Shown here piece after piece: positions 1 to 8,397 of a DNA stretch of 64,000 bases. The stretch covers positions 558,001 to 622,000 of the forward strand of contig NZ_MAYH01000001.1 in the NCBI RefSeq assembly GCF_001684975.1, in the 5' to 3' direction. This DNA is from Chryseobacterium artocarpi. GTDB lineage: Bacteria > Bacteroidota > Bacteroidia > Flavobacteriales > Weeksellaceae. The notes under the pieces are model-generated. The model had not been told where the DNA came from. It did not search any database and was given only the letters and a program-made list of their open reading frames with translations. Both the position numbers and the translations under genes were made by a program. Within the stretch, counting starts at the first letter, position 1, and every line of letters begins with the position of its first letter.

Positions 1-108
1 TATCCGGATTATCAGCTACAGGATGCAATTTATGAGATTAAGGTAAAACCTAAAGACATGAATAAAGCAAAAAGTCTTTTGGTAAACGCCAATGTAATCC
101 TGAAATAA
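1..108 (+). CDS. C-terminal fragment of an unidentified gene
   Basis: An open frame enters from the window edge and ends at TAA (106-108), giving 35 residues that finish in NANVILK. The piece is too short to assign to a family. It ends 77 bases before the ABC-2 permease and on the same strand, so it may belong to the same export operon (such operons usually also encode an HlyD-type adaptor, a TolC-type protein or a second permease), but no HlyD or permease signature is visible in what remains. Confidence 0.6.
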   Translation, partial: YPDYQLQDAIYEIKVKPKDMNKAKSLLVNANVILK

Positions 109-185
109 TAAGAAACAAAACACAATGAAGGCTTTTCGTAAAGAAATGTTTACTCGTTGACTTTTTTAAATATTAAAATATACAG

Positions 186-1388
186 ATGAAGGAATTTTTC
201 CGTCTTTTAAAACGTGAGTTCAAGCTTTTTATCGGCAATTCTACCTTAAGGACTGTGTTCTTTTTGGCACCAGTCTTTTATGCAACCTTGCTGGGGTTTG
301 TCTACAAAAGCGGAAAAGTTGAAAATACTCCTGTACTCGTTGTTGACAGAGACAATACTCCTTTGTCAAACCAATTGACGGAAATGCTGGATGATAATAA
401 AAGCATCAAGATCATCAAGTATTTACAGGAACCTTTAAGTATAAAAGATGAAGTAATCAGGCATGAAGCAGCAGCGGTTGTTATTATTCCCTCGCGCTTT
501 GAAGGAGATATGCTTCAGAAAAAATATCCTGAACTGAACGTTTATATCAATACAGGAAACGTTCTCACAGCAAACTTCGCTTCAAAAGCACTTCAGCTTA
601 CCATCGGAACATTTTCTGCTGGAGCATCTATCAAAGCCCTACAAAAAGCGGGAATGCCGGCTGCAAAAGCCGCTACACAATACGAGCCTTTCAAAGCCAA
701 TTATATTACACTTTTCAATACCACGGGAAACTATCTGATCTTTATGTGGCCTGCAATGCTGGCTGTAGTATTACAACAGGTGATTTTATTGGCAATGGCA
801 GTGAGTTTTGCCGCAGAATTTGAAAGAGGATCCTTTGTAAAAGAATACCGAAAAATGAAAAAATGGGCATTTCCAACGATGTTAATTAAAGTAATTCCCA
901 TCTGGATTTCCTCTATTCTGATCGTAAGTATTTATTACTTTATGCATATGATTTTCAGGGTTCCGATGCCGGAAGGAATATTCAATTTTATTCTTCTGAC
1001 CTCTGTTTTTGTGGGCTCTGCCTCTTTCCTTGGTGTATTTATCAGTATATTAATTCCGGATGCATTGAAAGCAACACAGATTCTTATGGTTATTGCTTCA
1101 CCAGCTTTCATCATCAGTGGTTTTACATGGCCATTAAGTGCGATGCCTGCATTCGTTCAGTTTATCGCTAATATTATCCCGTTAACCCCTTTTTTACAGG
1201 CGTTTAAAATCTTATTGATTCAAAAAGGTTCTGTAGAACTTACCTATCCATATTTAGAACATCTAAGTATTCTTCTGATAATTTATGCTATTATAGGATG
1301 GATTGCTTTAAAAATTAAGCTTTGGTTTATCTTTAAAAAAGAAACATCTCAGGAAATTGAAGTAGAAGGAACGTCTGAAATAGAGTAG
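186..1388 (+). CDS. ABC-2 type transporter permease (YhhJ/NatB-like)
   Basis: This 400-residue integral membrane protein has the layout of the ABC2_membrane_3 family. There is one N-terminal membrane helix (about residues 22-40), a large extracytoplasmic domain (about 41-185), and a C-terminal block of five or six helices (about 185-375) with the family's Pro/Phe-rich segment ISGFTWPLSAMP. Such permeases work with an ATP-binding subunit, usually as the last gene of an HlyD-permease-permease drug or metabolite efflux operon; the ATPase is not in the window. The start at 186 directly precedes MKEFFRLLKREF, typical for the family. The substrate cannot be deduced. Confidence 0.85.
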   Translation: MKEFFRLLKREFKLFIGNSTLRTVFFLAPVFYATLLGFVYKSGKVENTPVLVVDRDNTPLSNQLTEMLDDNKSIKIIKYLQEPLSIKDEVIRHEAAAVVIIPSRFEGDMLQKKYPELNVYINTGNVLTANFASKALQLTIGTFSAGASIKALQKAGMPAAKAATQYEPFKANYITLFNTTGNYLIFMWPAMLAVVLQQVILLAMAVSFAAEFERGSFVKEYRKMKKWAFPTMLIKVIPIWISSILIVSIYYFMHMIFRVPMPEGIFNFILLTSVFVGSASFLGVFISILIPDALKATQILMVIASPAFIISGFTWPLSAMPAFVQFIANIIPLTPFLQAFKILLIQKGSVELTYPYLEHLSILLIIYAIIGWIALKIKLWFIFKKETSQEIEVEGTSEIE

Positions 1389-1487
1389 TATGTTTTTTAA
1401 TCCCTCTGATTCTTAACCTCATTAATTATTATCTCAAAACCGGCAACAAAAAATTTGTAGTCGATAAAAATCAAACGAAAAAACTAA

Positions 1488-1495
1488 TATATTTG
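1488..1495 (+). promoter_or_regulatory. -7 promoter element (TATATTTG)
   Basis: TATATTTG matches the Bacteroidota TAnnTTTG -7 consensus and lies 23 bases before the DUF1569 start. No TTG sits at the expected distance upstream, so only the -7 half is supported. Confidence 0.5.
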
Positions 1496-1518
1496 TCTAT
1501 AGTTAATTTAGAAAGTAT

Positions 1519-1974
1519 ATGGAAAATGTATTTGATGCAAAAGATGCTCAGAACTACATAGATAGAATAAACAAACTCGTTGAAGATACTCATGGATTAT
1601 GGGGGAAAATGACAGTAGACCAAATGTTGGCGCACTGTTGTGTAACTTATGAAATGATATACGAGCCGGAAAAGCATAAAAAGCCGGGAGCGATTGCTAA
1701 GTTTATTCTGAAAACTTTTGTGAAACCTAAAGTGGTGGGTGAGAAATCATACCCGAGAGATTCCCCTACAGCCCCTCAGTTTTTAGTGACGGGAAGAAAA
1801 AACTTTGATGAGGAAAAAGTAAGACTGATTGGTTTTATTCAGAAAACACAGCAGTTGGGAGCAGATGCCTTCGATGGTAAAGAATCTTTCTCTTTTGGAA
1901 AACTAAATGCGCAGGAATGGAATAATATGTTTGCAAAACATCTGAACCATCACCTGTCACAATTCGGAGTTTAA
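1519..1974 (+). CDS. DUF1569 family protein (DinB-like fold)
   Basis: The 151-residue protein matches the DUF1569 pattern: LWGKMTVDQMLAHC near residues 27-40, a central Pro-rich segment, and a C-terminal HLNHHLSQFG. The His residues at both ends resemble the metal-binding histidines of DinB/YfiT-like four-helix bundles. The biochemical role is unknown; DinB relatives are thiol-dependent transferases or stress proteins. No signal peptide is present, so it is cytoplasmic. It has its own -7 element, and the next gene follows after 10 bases, so the two may be co-transcribed. Confidence 0.8.
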   Translation: MENVFDAKDAQNYIDRINKLVEDTHGLWGKMTVDQMLAHCCVTYEMIYEPEKHKKPGAIAKFILKTFVKPKVVGEKSYPRDSPTAPQFLVTGRKNFDEEKVRLIGFIQKTQQLGADAFDGKESFSFGKLNAQEWNNMFAKHLNHHLSQFGV

Positions 1975-1984
1975 AAATCACCGT

Positions 1985-2455
1985 ATGAAAAAACTTTTAT
2001 TGCTCTTCATCCTGGCTGCCAATTTTATGTTGGGGCAAATGCCAGATATTTCAAATGCATGGCTGAATAACAGTAAACCTTACGTAGGAACAATCGGAAG
2101 TAAGGGACAGGAATTGAAGCTTAAAATCAATACCGCTGAACAGAATAAAAAGAATGATCAGGAGTATTTTGTTTCAGGATATTCGCTCGTGGATACCAAC
2201 TATGCAAAATTTGAAGGTAAAATCACAATCTCAAAATATAAAGATTCCAAGAAACAGGGAACTGTATTTGGGGAATATGAATTGGCTGAAGAGAATAAAG
2301 GAAAACATTCAGGATTATTTAAAGGTCGTTTCGTTTATAATTTTAAATGGAACAGGAAAACCGAAAAAATTGAAGGCGAGTATATTGAACTGATCGGAAA
2401 CTGGAAAAGTTATGATGGAACATTAGAGTTCAAAACAAACCTGAAAAATCAATAA
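1985..2455 (+). CDS. Secreted protein of unknown function
   Basis: The 156-residue product begins with a clear signal peptide (MKKLLLLFILAANFMLGQ, cleavage likely after the Gln near residue 18). The mature part is rich in Lys, Gly and aromatic residues in alternating beta-strand patterns (KFEGKITISKYK, GEYELAEENKG), which suggests a small beta-barrel or lipocalin-like fold. I do not recognise a named family. It follows the DUF1569 gene by 10 bases and is probably translated from the same transcript. Confidence 0.7.
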   Translation: MKKLLLLFILAANFMLGQMPDISNAWLNNSKPYVGTIGSKGQELKLKINTAEQNKKNDQEYFVSGYSLVDTNYAKFEGKITISKYKDSKKQGTVFGEYELAEENKGKHSGLFKGRFVYNFKWNRKTEKIEGEYIELIGNWKSYDGTLEFKTNLKNQ

Positions 2456-2539
2456 TCAGTTCATTCCTATTTATAAGAAATACACTTCTAAATAAGGCTC
2501 GATATTCAAAATCAGCCTCAATCTAAACTCAATCAATAT

Positions 2540-2911
2540 ATGAAACTAGGAGCATTTTCAATCAGTTTAAGTGTAAAAGACCTTCAGAAGTCTAAGGATT
2601 TTTATGAAAAATTAGGATTCAGTACAATGGCTGGGGGTACAGAACAAAATTATCTGATCATGAAAAACGGATCTACCTTGATCGGCTTGTTTCAGGCAAT
2701 GTTTGATGGTAATATGCTTACATTCAATCCTGGGTGGGATGAAAATGCACAAAATCTTGAATCTTTTGATGATGTCAGAGAGATCCAGAAACATTTAAAA
2801 GAAGGAGGAATAGAAATTGAAAAAGAAGCTGATGAAACCACTTCAGGACCGGAACACATCTATCTGAAAGATCCTGATGGGAATATGATTCTGATTGATC
2901 AGCACAGGTAG
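2540..2911 (+). CDS. VOC (glyoxalase/bleomycin-resistance) family protein
   Basis: The 123-residue protein has the vicinal oxygen chelate fold pattern: VKDLQKSKDFYEKLGF (residues 12-27), a middle strand region, and the closing IYLKDPDGNMILIDQ. The residues normally used for metal binding are only partly conserved (Glu/His near the C-terminal strand), so catalysis cannot be asserted. Members include glyoxalase I, dioxygenases and antibiotic-binding proteins. It is a standalone gene next to a second, more distant VOC protein. Confidence 0.85.
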   Translation: MKLGAFSISLSVKDLQKSKDFYEKLGFSTMAGGTEQNYLIMKNGSTLIGLFQAMFDGNMLTFNPGWDENAQNLESFDDVREIQKHLKEGGIEIEKEADETTSGPEHIYLKDPDGNMILIDQHR

Positions 2912-2978
2912 TCCTAAGATACAGTTGAAGTTACCATCTCTTAAAAACTAATTAAAACTTAACTAATAAAAAACAATC

Positions 2979-3428
2979 ATGGCATCAGTAAACGTTTATC
3001 TAACATTCAATGGAAACTGTAGAGAAGCATTTGATTTCTATAAATCAGTTTTCGGAGGAGAATATCCTTACATCGGAACTTTCGGAGAAATGCCTCCAAT
3101 GGAAGGAAAAGAAACTCCTGAGGAAGATAAAGACAAAATCATGCACGTTACCCTTCCGATTTCCAAAGAAACGGTTTTAATGGGAAGCGATACAGGTGGA
3201 GAATGGGCTTCTAACTTTAAAGCAGGGAACAATTTCTCTATTTCCATCAATGCAGAATCTAAAGAAGAAGCAGACAAACTTTTCAATGGACTTTCTTCTG
3301 AAGGACATATTACGATGCCGATGGCTGATACATTTTGGGGAGCGTATTTCGGAATGTTTACCGATAAATTCGGGATCAACTGGATGGTAAATTATGATGA
3401 TCCGGCTAAAATGCAACAACACCCGTAA
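2979..3428 (+). CDS. VOC family protein, PhnB-like
   Basis: The 149-residue protein shows the PhnB/3-demethylubiquinone-methyltransferase-like VOC pattern: VYLTFNGNCREAFDFYKSVFGG at the N-terminus and MADTFWGAYFGMFTDKFGINWMVN at the C-terminus. The second motif is diagnostic of this subgroup, which is common in Bacteroidota and mostly uncharacterised. It is cytoplasmic. A strong terminator hairpin follows 27 bases after the stop codon, so transcription ends here. Confidence 0.88.
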   Translation: MASVNVYLTFNGNCREAFDFYKSVFGGEYPYIGTFGEMPPMEGKETPEEDKDKIMHVTLPISKETVLMGSDTGGEWASNFKAGNNFSISINAESKEEADKLFNGLSSEGHITMPMADTFWGAYFGMFTDKFGINWMVNYDDPAKMQQHP

Positions 3429-3454
3429 GATAATATAGATAAAACTATAAATGT

Positions 3455-3486
3455 AAACCGACAGTACAACCTGTCGGTTTTATTTT
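3455..3486 (+). terminator. Rho-independent terminator after the PhnB-like gene
   Basis: Perfect 10-bp stem (AAACCGACAG / CTGTCGGTTT) with a 6-base loop, followed by a T-rich tail. Confidence 0.9.
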
Positions 3487-3553
3487 TAATTTTGAGTAAA
3501 AAGGGAAAAATTGTTTATTGATTTCAGTGTAAAGTGTTTAGGTAAAAATTATT

Positions 3554-3584
3554 TTGCTATTATTGATTTAAAATATTAATTTTG
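3554..3584 (+). promoter_or_regulatory. Bacteroidota-type promoter upstream of the DUF2490 gene
   Basis: TTG (3554-3556), 20-base spacer, TAATTTTG (3577-3584). This is close to the TTG-N19-TAnnTTTG consensus and lies 32 bases before the ATG at 3617. Confidence 0.7.
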
Positions 3585-3616
3585 TTAAAAACGATAGATA
3601 ATAGTAATTGATAAAC

Positions 3617-4294
3617 ATGAAAAAGATTTTTACGAAGTTGGCATTCACGGTATTGGGCTTGGGATCCGTTTTTACATTTGCGCAGAAAAGTGATCTGGGT
3701 GCCTGGTATATGTATTTTGGGAATAATAAGATCAGCAAAAAACTGAACTGGCATAATGAGATTCAGTACCGAAACTTTGATGCAGTGGGAGATCTTGAAC
3801 AGCTTTTGATTCGTACTGGGATAGGATATGATTTAACGGAAAACAATAATAATGTATTGTTGGGATATGGATTTATTCTCAGCCAGCCTTATGTAAACGG
3901 AGAGAAAAAAGAAAATATAGAACACCGAATTTTCCAGCAGTTTATTACCAAGCAGAAGTTTGGACGTTTTAATCTTCAGCATCGTTATCGTTTAGAAGAA
4001 CGTTTTTTAGAGGATGATTTCAGGATGAGGTTCCGTTATATGCTAGGATTTAATATCCCGATTACCCAAAAGGAAATGCTGCCGAAAACACTCTATGCAT
4101 CCGTTTATAATGAGATTTTCCTGCATTTTGACAGTCCGGTCTTCGATAGAAACAGGGTATATGGCGCTTTAGGATATGTCATTAATAAAAATATGAGAAT
4201 TGAAGCAGGGTATATGAACCAGATTCAGGAAAACAGAAACAGAGGACAGATTCAGATTGGTTTTTATAACAATATTCCGTTTACCAAAAACTAA
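3617..4294 (+). CDS. DUF2490 family outer-membrane-like protein
   Basis: The product is 225 residues from the ATG at 3617; an upstream in-frame TTG at 3608 is unlikely because the signal peptide begins exactly at MKKIFTKLAF. Cleavage is expected after FAQ (about residue 20). The mature chain has the DUF2490 hallmarks: WYMYFGNNKISKKLNWHNEIQYR, alternating amphipathic strands and an aromatic C-terminus ending in IGFYNNIPF. The family is predicted to form an outer membrane beta-barrel of unknown function. It has its own promoter. Confidence 0.85.
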   Translation: MKKIFTKLAFTVLGLGSVFTFAQKSDLGAWYMYFGNNKISKKLNWHNEIQYRNFDAVGDLEQLLIRTGIGYDLTENNNNVLLGYGFILSQPYVNGEKKENIEHRIFQQFITKQKFGRFNLQHRYRLEERFLEDDFRMRFRYMLGFNIPITQKEMLPKTLYASVYNEIFLHFDSPVFDRNRVYGALGYVINKNMRIEAGYMNQIQENRNRGQIQIGFYNNIPFTKN

Positions 4295-4364
4295 TATTGA
4301 CACTCCTTGCTGAATGCGACCTGATGAAAAAAACATTAAATTATTAACACAAAAAACAACACAT

Positions 4365-5369
4365 ATGCATTCAGGAAAAAGATTTGGCGCGCGTGAATTT
4401 ATCAATTGGACACGTCGCAGTATTTACGCCTTAATTGTACTGGCAGCCATTCCTACCATTCTATATTTTCTGGGATGGAAATTCCTTTCCGTGCCTTGGC
4501 AGCCCATTGCAATTATGGGAACCGCCGTTGCCTTTATTGTAGGATTTAAAAATAATGCAAGCTACAGCAGGCTTTGGGAAGCAAGACAGATTTATGGCGC
4601 GATCATCAATGACAGTCGTAGTTTTGGATATATTCTAAGAGATTCTCTTATTTCAAAAGATCCGAATAAAGTAAAAGAAATGTTTCTCCGTCATTATGCA
4701 TGGCTTACGGCTTTGAGATTTCAGCTTAGAGAACCGAGAGTCTGGGAAAATACAGGAACAGCACAGTTTGATGAATATGCCAAAAAATATGAAATCTCGG
4801 AAAGGGTTACAAAACTGGATGACGAATTGAAAAAGTACCTTTCGGGAGCAGAACTTCATTATATTTTAAGCAAAAAGAACAGAGCTACTCAATTGATGGC
4901 AAGTCAAAGTAAAGAATTATCTGAAGCTTATGAAAAAGGAGAGATCAATGATTTTCAATGGACGCAAATCAACCAGCAATTGGTGAAATTCACAGACAGT
5001 CAGGGGAAAGCTGAACGTATCAAGAATTTTCCTTATCCAAGAAACTTTTCTTCCATTACGACTTATCTTTTATTATTATTCATTGTATTTGTTCCTTTCG
5101 GATTGCTAAAAGAATTTGATAAACTGGGAGAAGGTTCTGCAGTAGAAGGCTTGACAATTTGGTTTAATATTCCCTTTTCACTATTGGTTACATGGTGTTT
5201 TCATACCTTGGATAGCGTAGGAGAGGCATCTGTAAATCCTTTCGAGGGAAGTGCCAATGATGTTCCTATCACTCAGATCAGCCGTACCATAGAAATTGAT
5301 ATGAGAGATATGCTGGATGAAACTGATCTTCCGCCAGCCATTACTCCGAAAAATAATATTGTACTTTAA
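4365..5369 (+). CDS. Bestrophin family ion channel (UPF0187/YneE-like)
   Basis: The 334-residue protein belongs to the bacterial bestrophin family of pentameric anion or cation channels. GKRFGAREFINWTRRSIYA opens the protein, and the second helix carries the family core FIVGFKNNASYSRLWEAR, followed by a soluble helical domain and a last pair of helices with FNIPFSLLVTWCFHTLD. I chose ATG 4365 because homologues begin just before the GKRFG motif; an ATG at 4314 would add 17 atypical residues. The next gene is a cation/proton antiporter 100 bases on, so both may serve ion homeostasis, but a shared transcript is not proven. Confidence 0.85.
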   Translation: MHSGKRFGAREFINWTRRSIYALIVLAAIPTILYFLGWKFLSVPWQPIAIMGTAVAFIVGFKNNASYSRLWEARQIYGAIINDSRSFGYILRDSLISKDPNKVKEMFLRHYAWLTALRFQLREPRVWENTGTAQFDEYAKKYEISERVTKLDDELKKYLSGAELHYILSKKNRATQLMASQSKELSEAYEKGEINDFQWTQINQQLVKFTDSQGKAERIKNFPYPRNFSSITTYLLLLFIVFVPFGLLKEFDKLGEGSAVEGLTIWFNIPFSLLVTWCFHTLDSVGEASVNPFEGSANDVPITQISRTIEIDMRDMLDETDLPPAITPKNNIVL

Positions 5370-5472
5370 TACAATCTAGGTCAGATAAAAAAACGATACA
5401 GTTTGAACAAAAATCAAATAAATCGTTGTTTAAACTTCAACAAAAAATAATACTTAAAAAAACTACATCAAA

Positions 5473-7083
5473 ATGATTCACAGCTATGTTATAATATCTA
5501 TTGTAGTCTTACTGTCTGTAATGATATTAGTAATGATTGGGCAGAAACTGAAGGTAGCTTATCCTATTTTCCTTGTGATCGCAGGGTTGCTGATAAGCTT
5601 CGTTCCGGGAATGCCTCGTGTAGAAATAGAACCCGATCTTGTTTTCCTTATTTTTCTTCCGCCCATTCTTTTTGAAGCCGCATGGTTTACCTCATGGCAG
5701 GATTTTCACAAATGGAGAAAACAGATCTTTTCCATGGCGTTTGGACTGGTGTTTTTAACGTCAATTGTTGTTGCATACCTTTCATCATCTATTATTCCGG
5801 GGCTTACAGTGGCAATGGGATTCTTGTTAGGAGGCGTAAATTCGCCACCAGATGCGGTAGCAGCCACTTCGGTATTGAAACACATGAAAATTCCAAAAAA
5901 GATTACCAATATTCTGGAAGGAGAAAGCTTGATCAATGATGCATCCAGTTTAATTGTGTTTAAATTTGCTTTGGCAGCCGTTATTTCAGGTCAGTTTATT
6001 TGGAGAGATGCCGTTCAGGATTTCTTTACCATGGCGATTGGTGGGATTGCTGTAGGAGTGGCTGTAGGCTTTGCTTTTGGAGCATTACTGAGAATTATTC
6101 CTACAAATTCCAATATTGATACGGTTATTACATTGATTGTTCCTTATATCATGTATGTTGGTGCAGAGCATTTTCACTTTTCAGGAGTATTAGCGGTAGT
6201 TGCGGGCGGATTATTGATGTCTTATAACTCGCATTGCTATTTAAGCCATACCTCGAGAATTCAGTCCGGAAACGTCTGGAGTGTTTTAATATTCCTGATG
6301 AATACCATTATTTTCATCCTCATCGGTCTTGAATTACCAATAGTAGTTGAAGGATTAACGGATTATACTGTTTCAGAAGGTATTTTCTATAGCGTGATAA
6401 TCGGTGGAGCTATTATCGGAACGAGAATCGTGTACAGTTATGCATTGATGTATTTTCCAAGACTTTGCTCTAAAGAATTAAGGCTAAAAGTTCCGAAACC
6501 AGATTGGAGAGAACCTTTTATCATCAGTTTTGCAGCGATGAGAGGAGTTGTTTCATTGGCAGCAGCATTATCTATTCCTGCTTTTTTACCTAATGGAGAA
6601 GCCTTTCCGCACCGTAATATTATTTTATTTGTAACCTTTGTTATTATCTTAATTACATTGGTAGGACAAGGGTTATTACTTAGCCCGATCCTGAAACTGT
6701 TAAACATACAAGATGCGGGAAGCGAGCTGCCTGAAGAAAAGCAGGAAGTCATTTTAATGCGTAAGTTGAAAGAAACAGCATTACGTAAATTAGATGATGA
6801 TTTTGCAGATTTAGCAGTAACCAACAGTTTAGTCCGCCATCAAAAGCATAAACTGGAAAATGAAATGATGCTGATGGCAGATAAAGCTCAATGTATGGCA
6901 TCCACGGGAGATTATGTCACAGCGATCAATCAAAATAAAGATGTGCTCCGTCAAGTCATTCAGGCACAGAGAAACGAACTTCACAGAATGAAAAGAGAGA
7001 AAATATTTGATGATCATGTAATGAGAACCATCGAAATGCAATTGGATTTTGATGAAGCGAAAATTACCGGCTTTTCTCACTGA
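5473..7083 (+). CDS. CPA1-type Na+/H+ antiporter
   Basis: The 536-residue membrane protein has about twelve helices over residues 1-410 and a cytoplasmic helical tail (about 420-536). Family signatures are present: FLPPILFEAAW (61-71), the ion-binding region SPPDAVA with Asp127, and the GESLINDASS motif around residues 150-159 with Asn-Asp. This matches NhaP/YjcE-like CPA1 exchangers, which export Na+ or K+ in exchange for protons. The charged tail may regulate activity. The gene stands alone on its strand between the bestrophin gene and a MITE-like inverted repeat. Confidence 0.9.
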   Translation: MIHSYVIISIVVLLSVMILVMIGQKLKVAYPIFLVIAGLLISFVPGMPRVEIEPDLVFLIFLPPILFEAAWFTSWQDFHKWRKQIFSMAFGLVFLTSIVVAYLSSSIIPGLTVAMGFLLGGVNSPPDAVAATSVLKHMKIPKKITNILEGESLINDASSLIVFKFALAAVISGQFIWRDAVQDFFTMAIGGIAVGVAVGFAFGALLRIIPTNSNIDTVITLIVPYIMYVGAEHFHFSGVLAVVAGGLLMSYNSHCYLSHTSRIQSGNVWSVLIFLMNTIIFILIGLELPIVVEGLTDYTVSEGIFYSVIIGGAIIGTRIVYSYALMYFPRLCSKELRLKVPKPDWREPFIISFAAMRGVVSLAAALSIPAFLPNGEAFPHRNIILFVTFVIILITLVGQGLLLSPILKLLNIQDAGSELPEEKQEVILMRKLKETALRKLDDDFADLAVTNSLVRHQKHKLENEMMLMADKAQCMASTGDYVTAINQNKDVLRQVIQAQRNELHRMKREKIFDDHVMRTIEMQLDFDEAKITGFSH

Positions 7084-7105
7084 TAATATTTAAAGCTATA
7101 AACTG

Positions 7106-7254
7106 CAAAAGTCACAAAAGGATTTAAGCTAAGTTTAAAATTAAAGTTAACACAAAGTGAAAATCTACAAATTTTCAAACTTAAGTGCTCTTTACAACTG
7201 TAAGATGACTAACTTTAAAACAACTTAAGTACTAAAATTCTTTTGTGACTTTTG
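7106..7254. repeat. 149-bp MITE-like inverted repeat
   Basis: The ends are a perfect 15-bp inverted repeat (CAAAAGTCACAAAAG at 7106-7120, CTTTTGTGACTTTTG at 7240-7254). Inside are weaker inverted segments (TTAAAGTTA against TAACTTTAA) and a central hairpin (TGAAAAT / ATTTTCA, 7158-7177), so the whole element can fold on itself. It contains no gene and fills most of the gap between the antiporter and the SRPBCC gene. No target-site duplication is evident. Confidence 0.75.
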
Positions 7255-7290
7255 TTGTTAAAAATAGGAGTTCATTTAAACTTTAATAAT

Positions 7291-7716
7291 ATGGATACAC
7301 CAATCATCGTTCAATATAAGATCAATGCTCCGGCTGAAAGAATATGGAAAGCATTAACAGAAAAAAGCGAAATGAAGTCCTGGTATTTTAATATCGAAGA
7401 CTTTGAACTGAAAGTAGGGAAAGTGTTTAATTTCTATGAACCTGGTGGCGAAAATAAATATCATCATCAAGGCGAAATCCTGGAAATTATTCCCAATCAA
7501 AAATTAAAACATTCCTGGGCATATCCTGATTTTTCAGCTCTGAAAACTACAGTTACTTGGGAATTACAGCCGGAAGAGCAAGAGACATTGGTGAAGTTAA
7601 TTCATGAAGGAATTGAGAATTTTAAAGATTTGGGAGACGGCTTTTCAAGAGTAAATTTTACAGCAGGATGGAATGCTATTATAAGACAAAGTTTAAAAGA
7701 GTACGTAGAAAAATAA
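7291..7716 (+). CDS. SRPBCC (AHSA1-like START) domain protein
   Basis: The 141-residue cytoplasmic protein has the AHSA1/START pattern: INAPAERIWKALTEKSEMKSWYF at the N-terminus, a central FNFYEPGG, a strand pair with LKHSWAYPD, and a C-terminal helix FTAGWNAIIRQSLKEYV. Such proteins form a hydrophobic pocket and are mostly of unknown ligand. I start at ATG 7291 rather than the in-frame TTG at 7252, which lies inside the inverted-repeat element. The next gene begins 3 bases after this stop, so the two are almost certainly co-transcribed. Confidence 0.88.
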   Translation: MDTPIIVQYKINAPAERIWKALTEKSEMKSWYFNIEDFELKVGKVFNFYEPGGENKYHHQGEILEIIPNQKLKHSWAYPDFSALKTTVTWELQPEEQETLVKLIHEGIENFKDLGDGFSRVNFTAGWNAIIRQSLKEYVEK

Positions 7717-7719
7717 ACC

Positions 7720-8229
7720 ATGATAGAGTTACAGTTATTTACCATCGATGACGCTCCAGCGTTGATTTCAAATATAAAAGATGAAAGATCATTACTTCAG
7801 TTCGCGGGTCCTATGTATCACTTCCCTTTGACGGAAGATCAGCTTGAAGGAGATTTGTCTGATGAAAAGAGAACATTATTCAAAATAGTTGATCTGGAGA
7901 ACCAGAATATCATTGGTCATGCTCAGATATTTCTAAAAGAAGACACTTTTCTGCTGGGAAGAATATTGATCTGGGACGAAAATAACCGTGGTAAAGGTTA
8001 TGGGAAGAGAGTAATGCAGGAACTTCTGAAATATGGATTCAGTCACTATAACAGAAAAATTGCCGAACTGAATGTTTATGATTGGAATACCGGAGCCATT
8101 GAGTGCTACAAAAAAGTAGGTTTTACTATTGATCCGGATGTTAGAAAAGAAGCAAAAATCGACAATGAAATCTGGGTTTCAATCAATATGAAGATTGAGA
8201 AAGAAACTTTTGAATTACAGGAAGCATGA
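7720..8229 (+). CDS. GNAT family N-acetyltransferase
   Basis: The 169-residue protein has the GNAT acetyl-CoA binding motif as NRGKGYGKRVMQ (residues 89-100), followed by the motif B region NVYDWNTGAIECYKKVGF. It probably transfers an acetyl group to an amine of a small molecule or protein; the acceptor is unknown. It lies 3 bases after the SRPBCC gene, indicating translational coupling. No signal peptide is present. Confidence 0.88.
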   Translation: MIELQLFTIDDAPALISNIKDERSLLQFAGPMYHFPLTEDQLEGDLSDEKRTLFKIVDLENQNIIGHAQIFLKEDTFLLGRILIWDENNRGKGYGKRVMQELLKYGFSHYNRKIAELNVYDWNTGAIECYKKVGFTIDPDVRKEAKIDNEIWVSINMKIEKETFELQEA

Positions 8230-8345
8230 TTAATTTACCAGACTTTGTTCCATATTTTAGATTCGTTTTGAATGGAAAGTGAGACGGTTTTAGATCTGTA
8301 ACAATAATGCTTATATCCTACAATTTGGTGAACCTGTGGATAATG

Positions 8346-8377
8346 TTGGCATTACGGAATAAAATTTGCTATTTTTG
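8346..8377 (+). promoter_or_regulatory. Promoter of the first glutaminyl-cyclase gene
   Basis: TTG (8346-8348), 21-base spacer, TATTTTTG (8370-8377), ending 20 bases before the ATG at 8398. Confidence 0.7.
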
Positions 8378-8397
8378 GGGAAATATTTAGAATATCA

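Noticed and set aside
125-160. Eleven-codon ATG frame (MKAFRKEMFTR) just before the ABC-2 permease.
   Set aside because: Too short, no ribosome binding sequence, no similarity beyond chance resemblance to a permease N-terminus.
6438-6824. Antisense 128-codon frame inside the antiporter gene.
   Set aside because: Shadow of a membrane protein; Ser/Ala-rich without domain.
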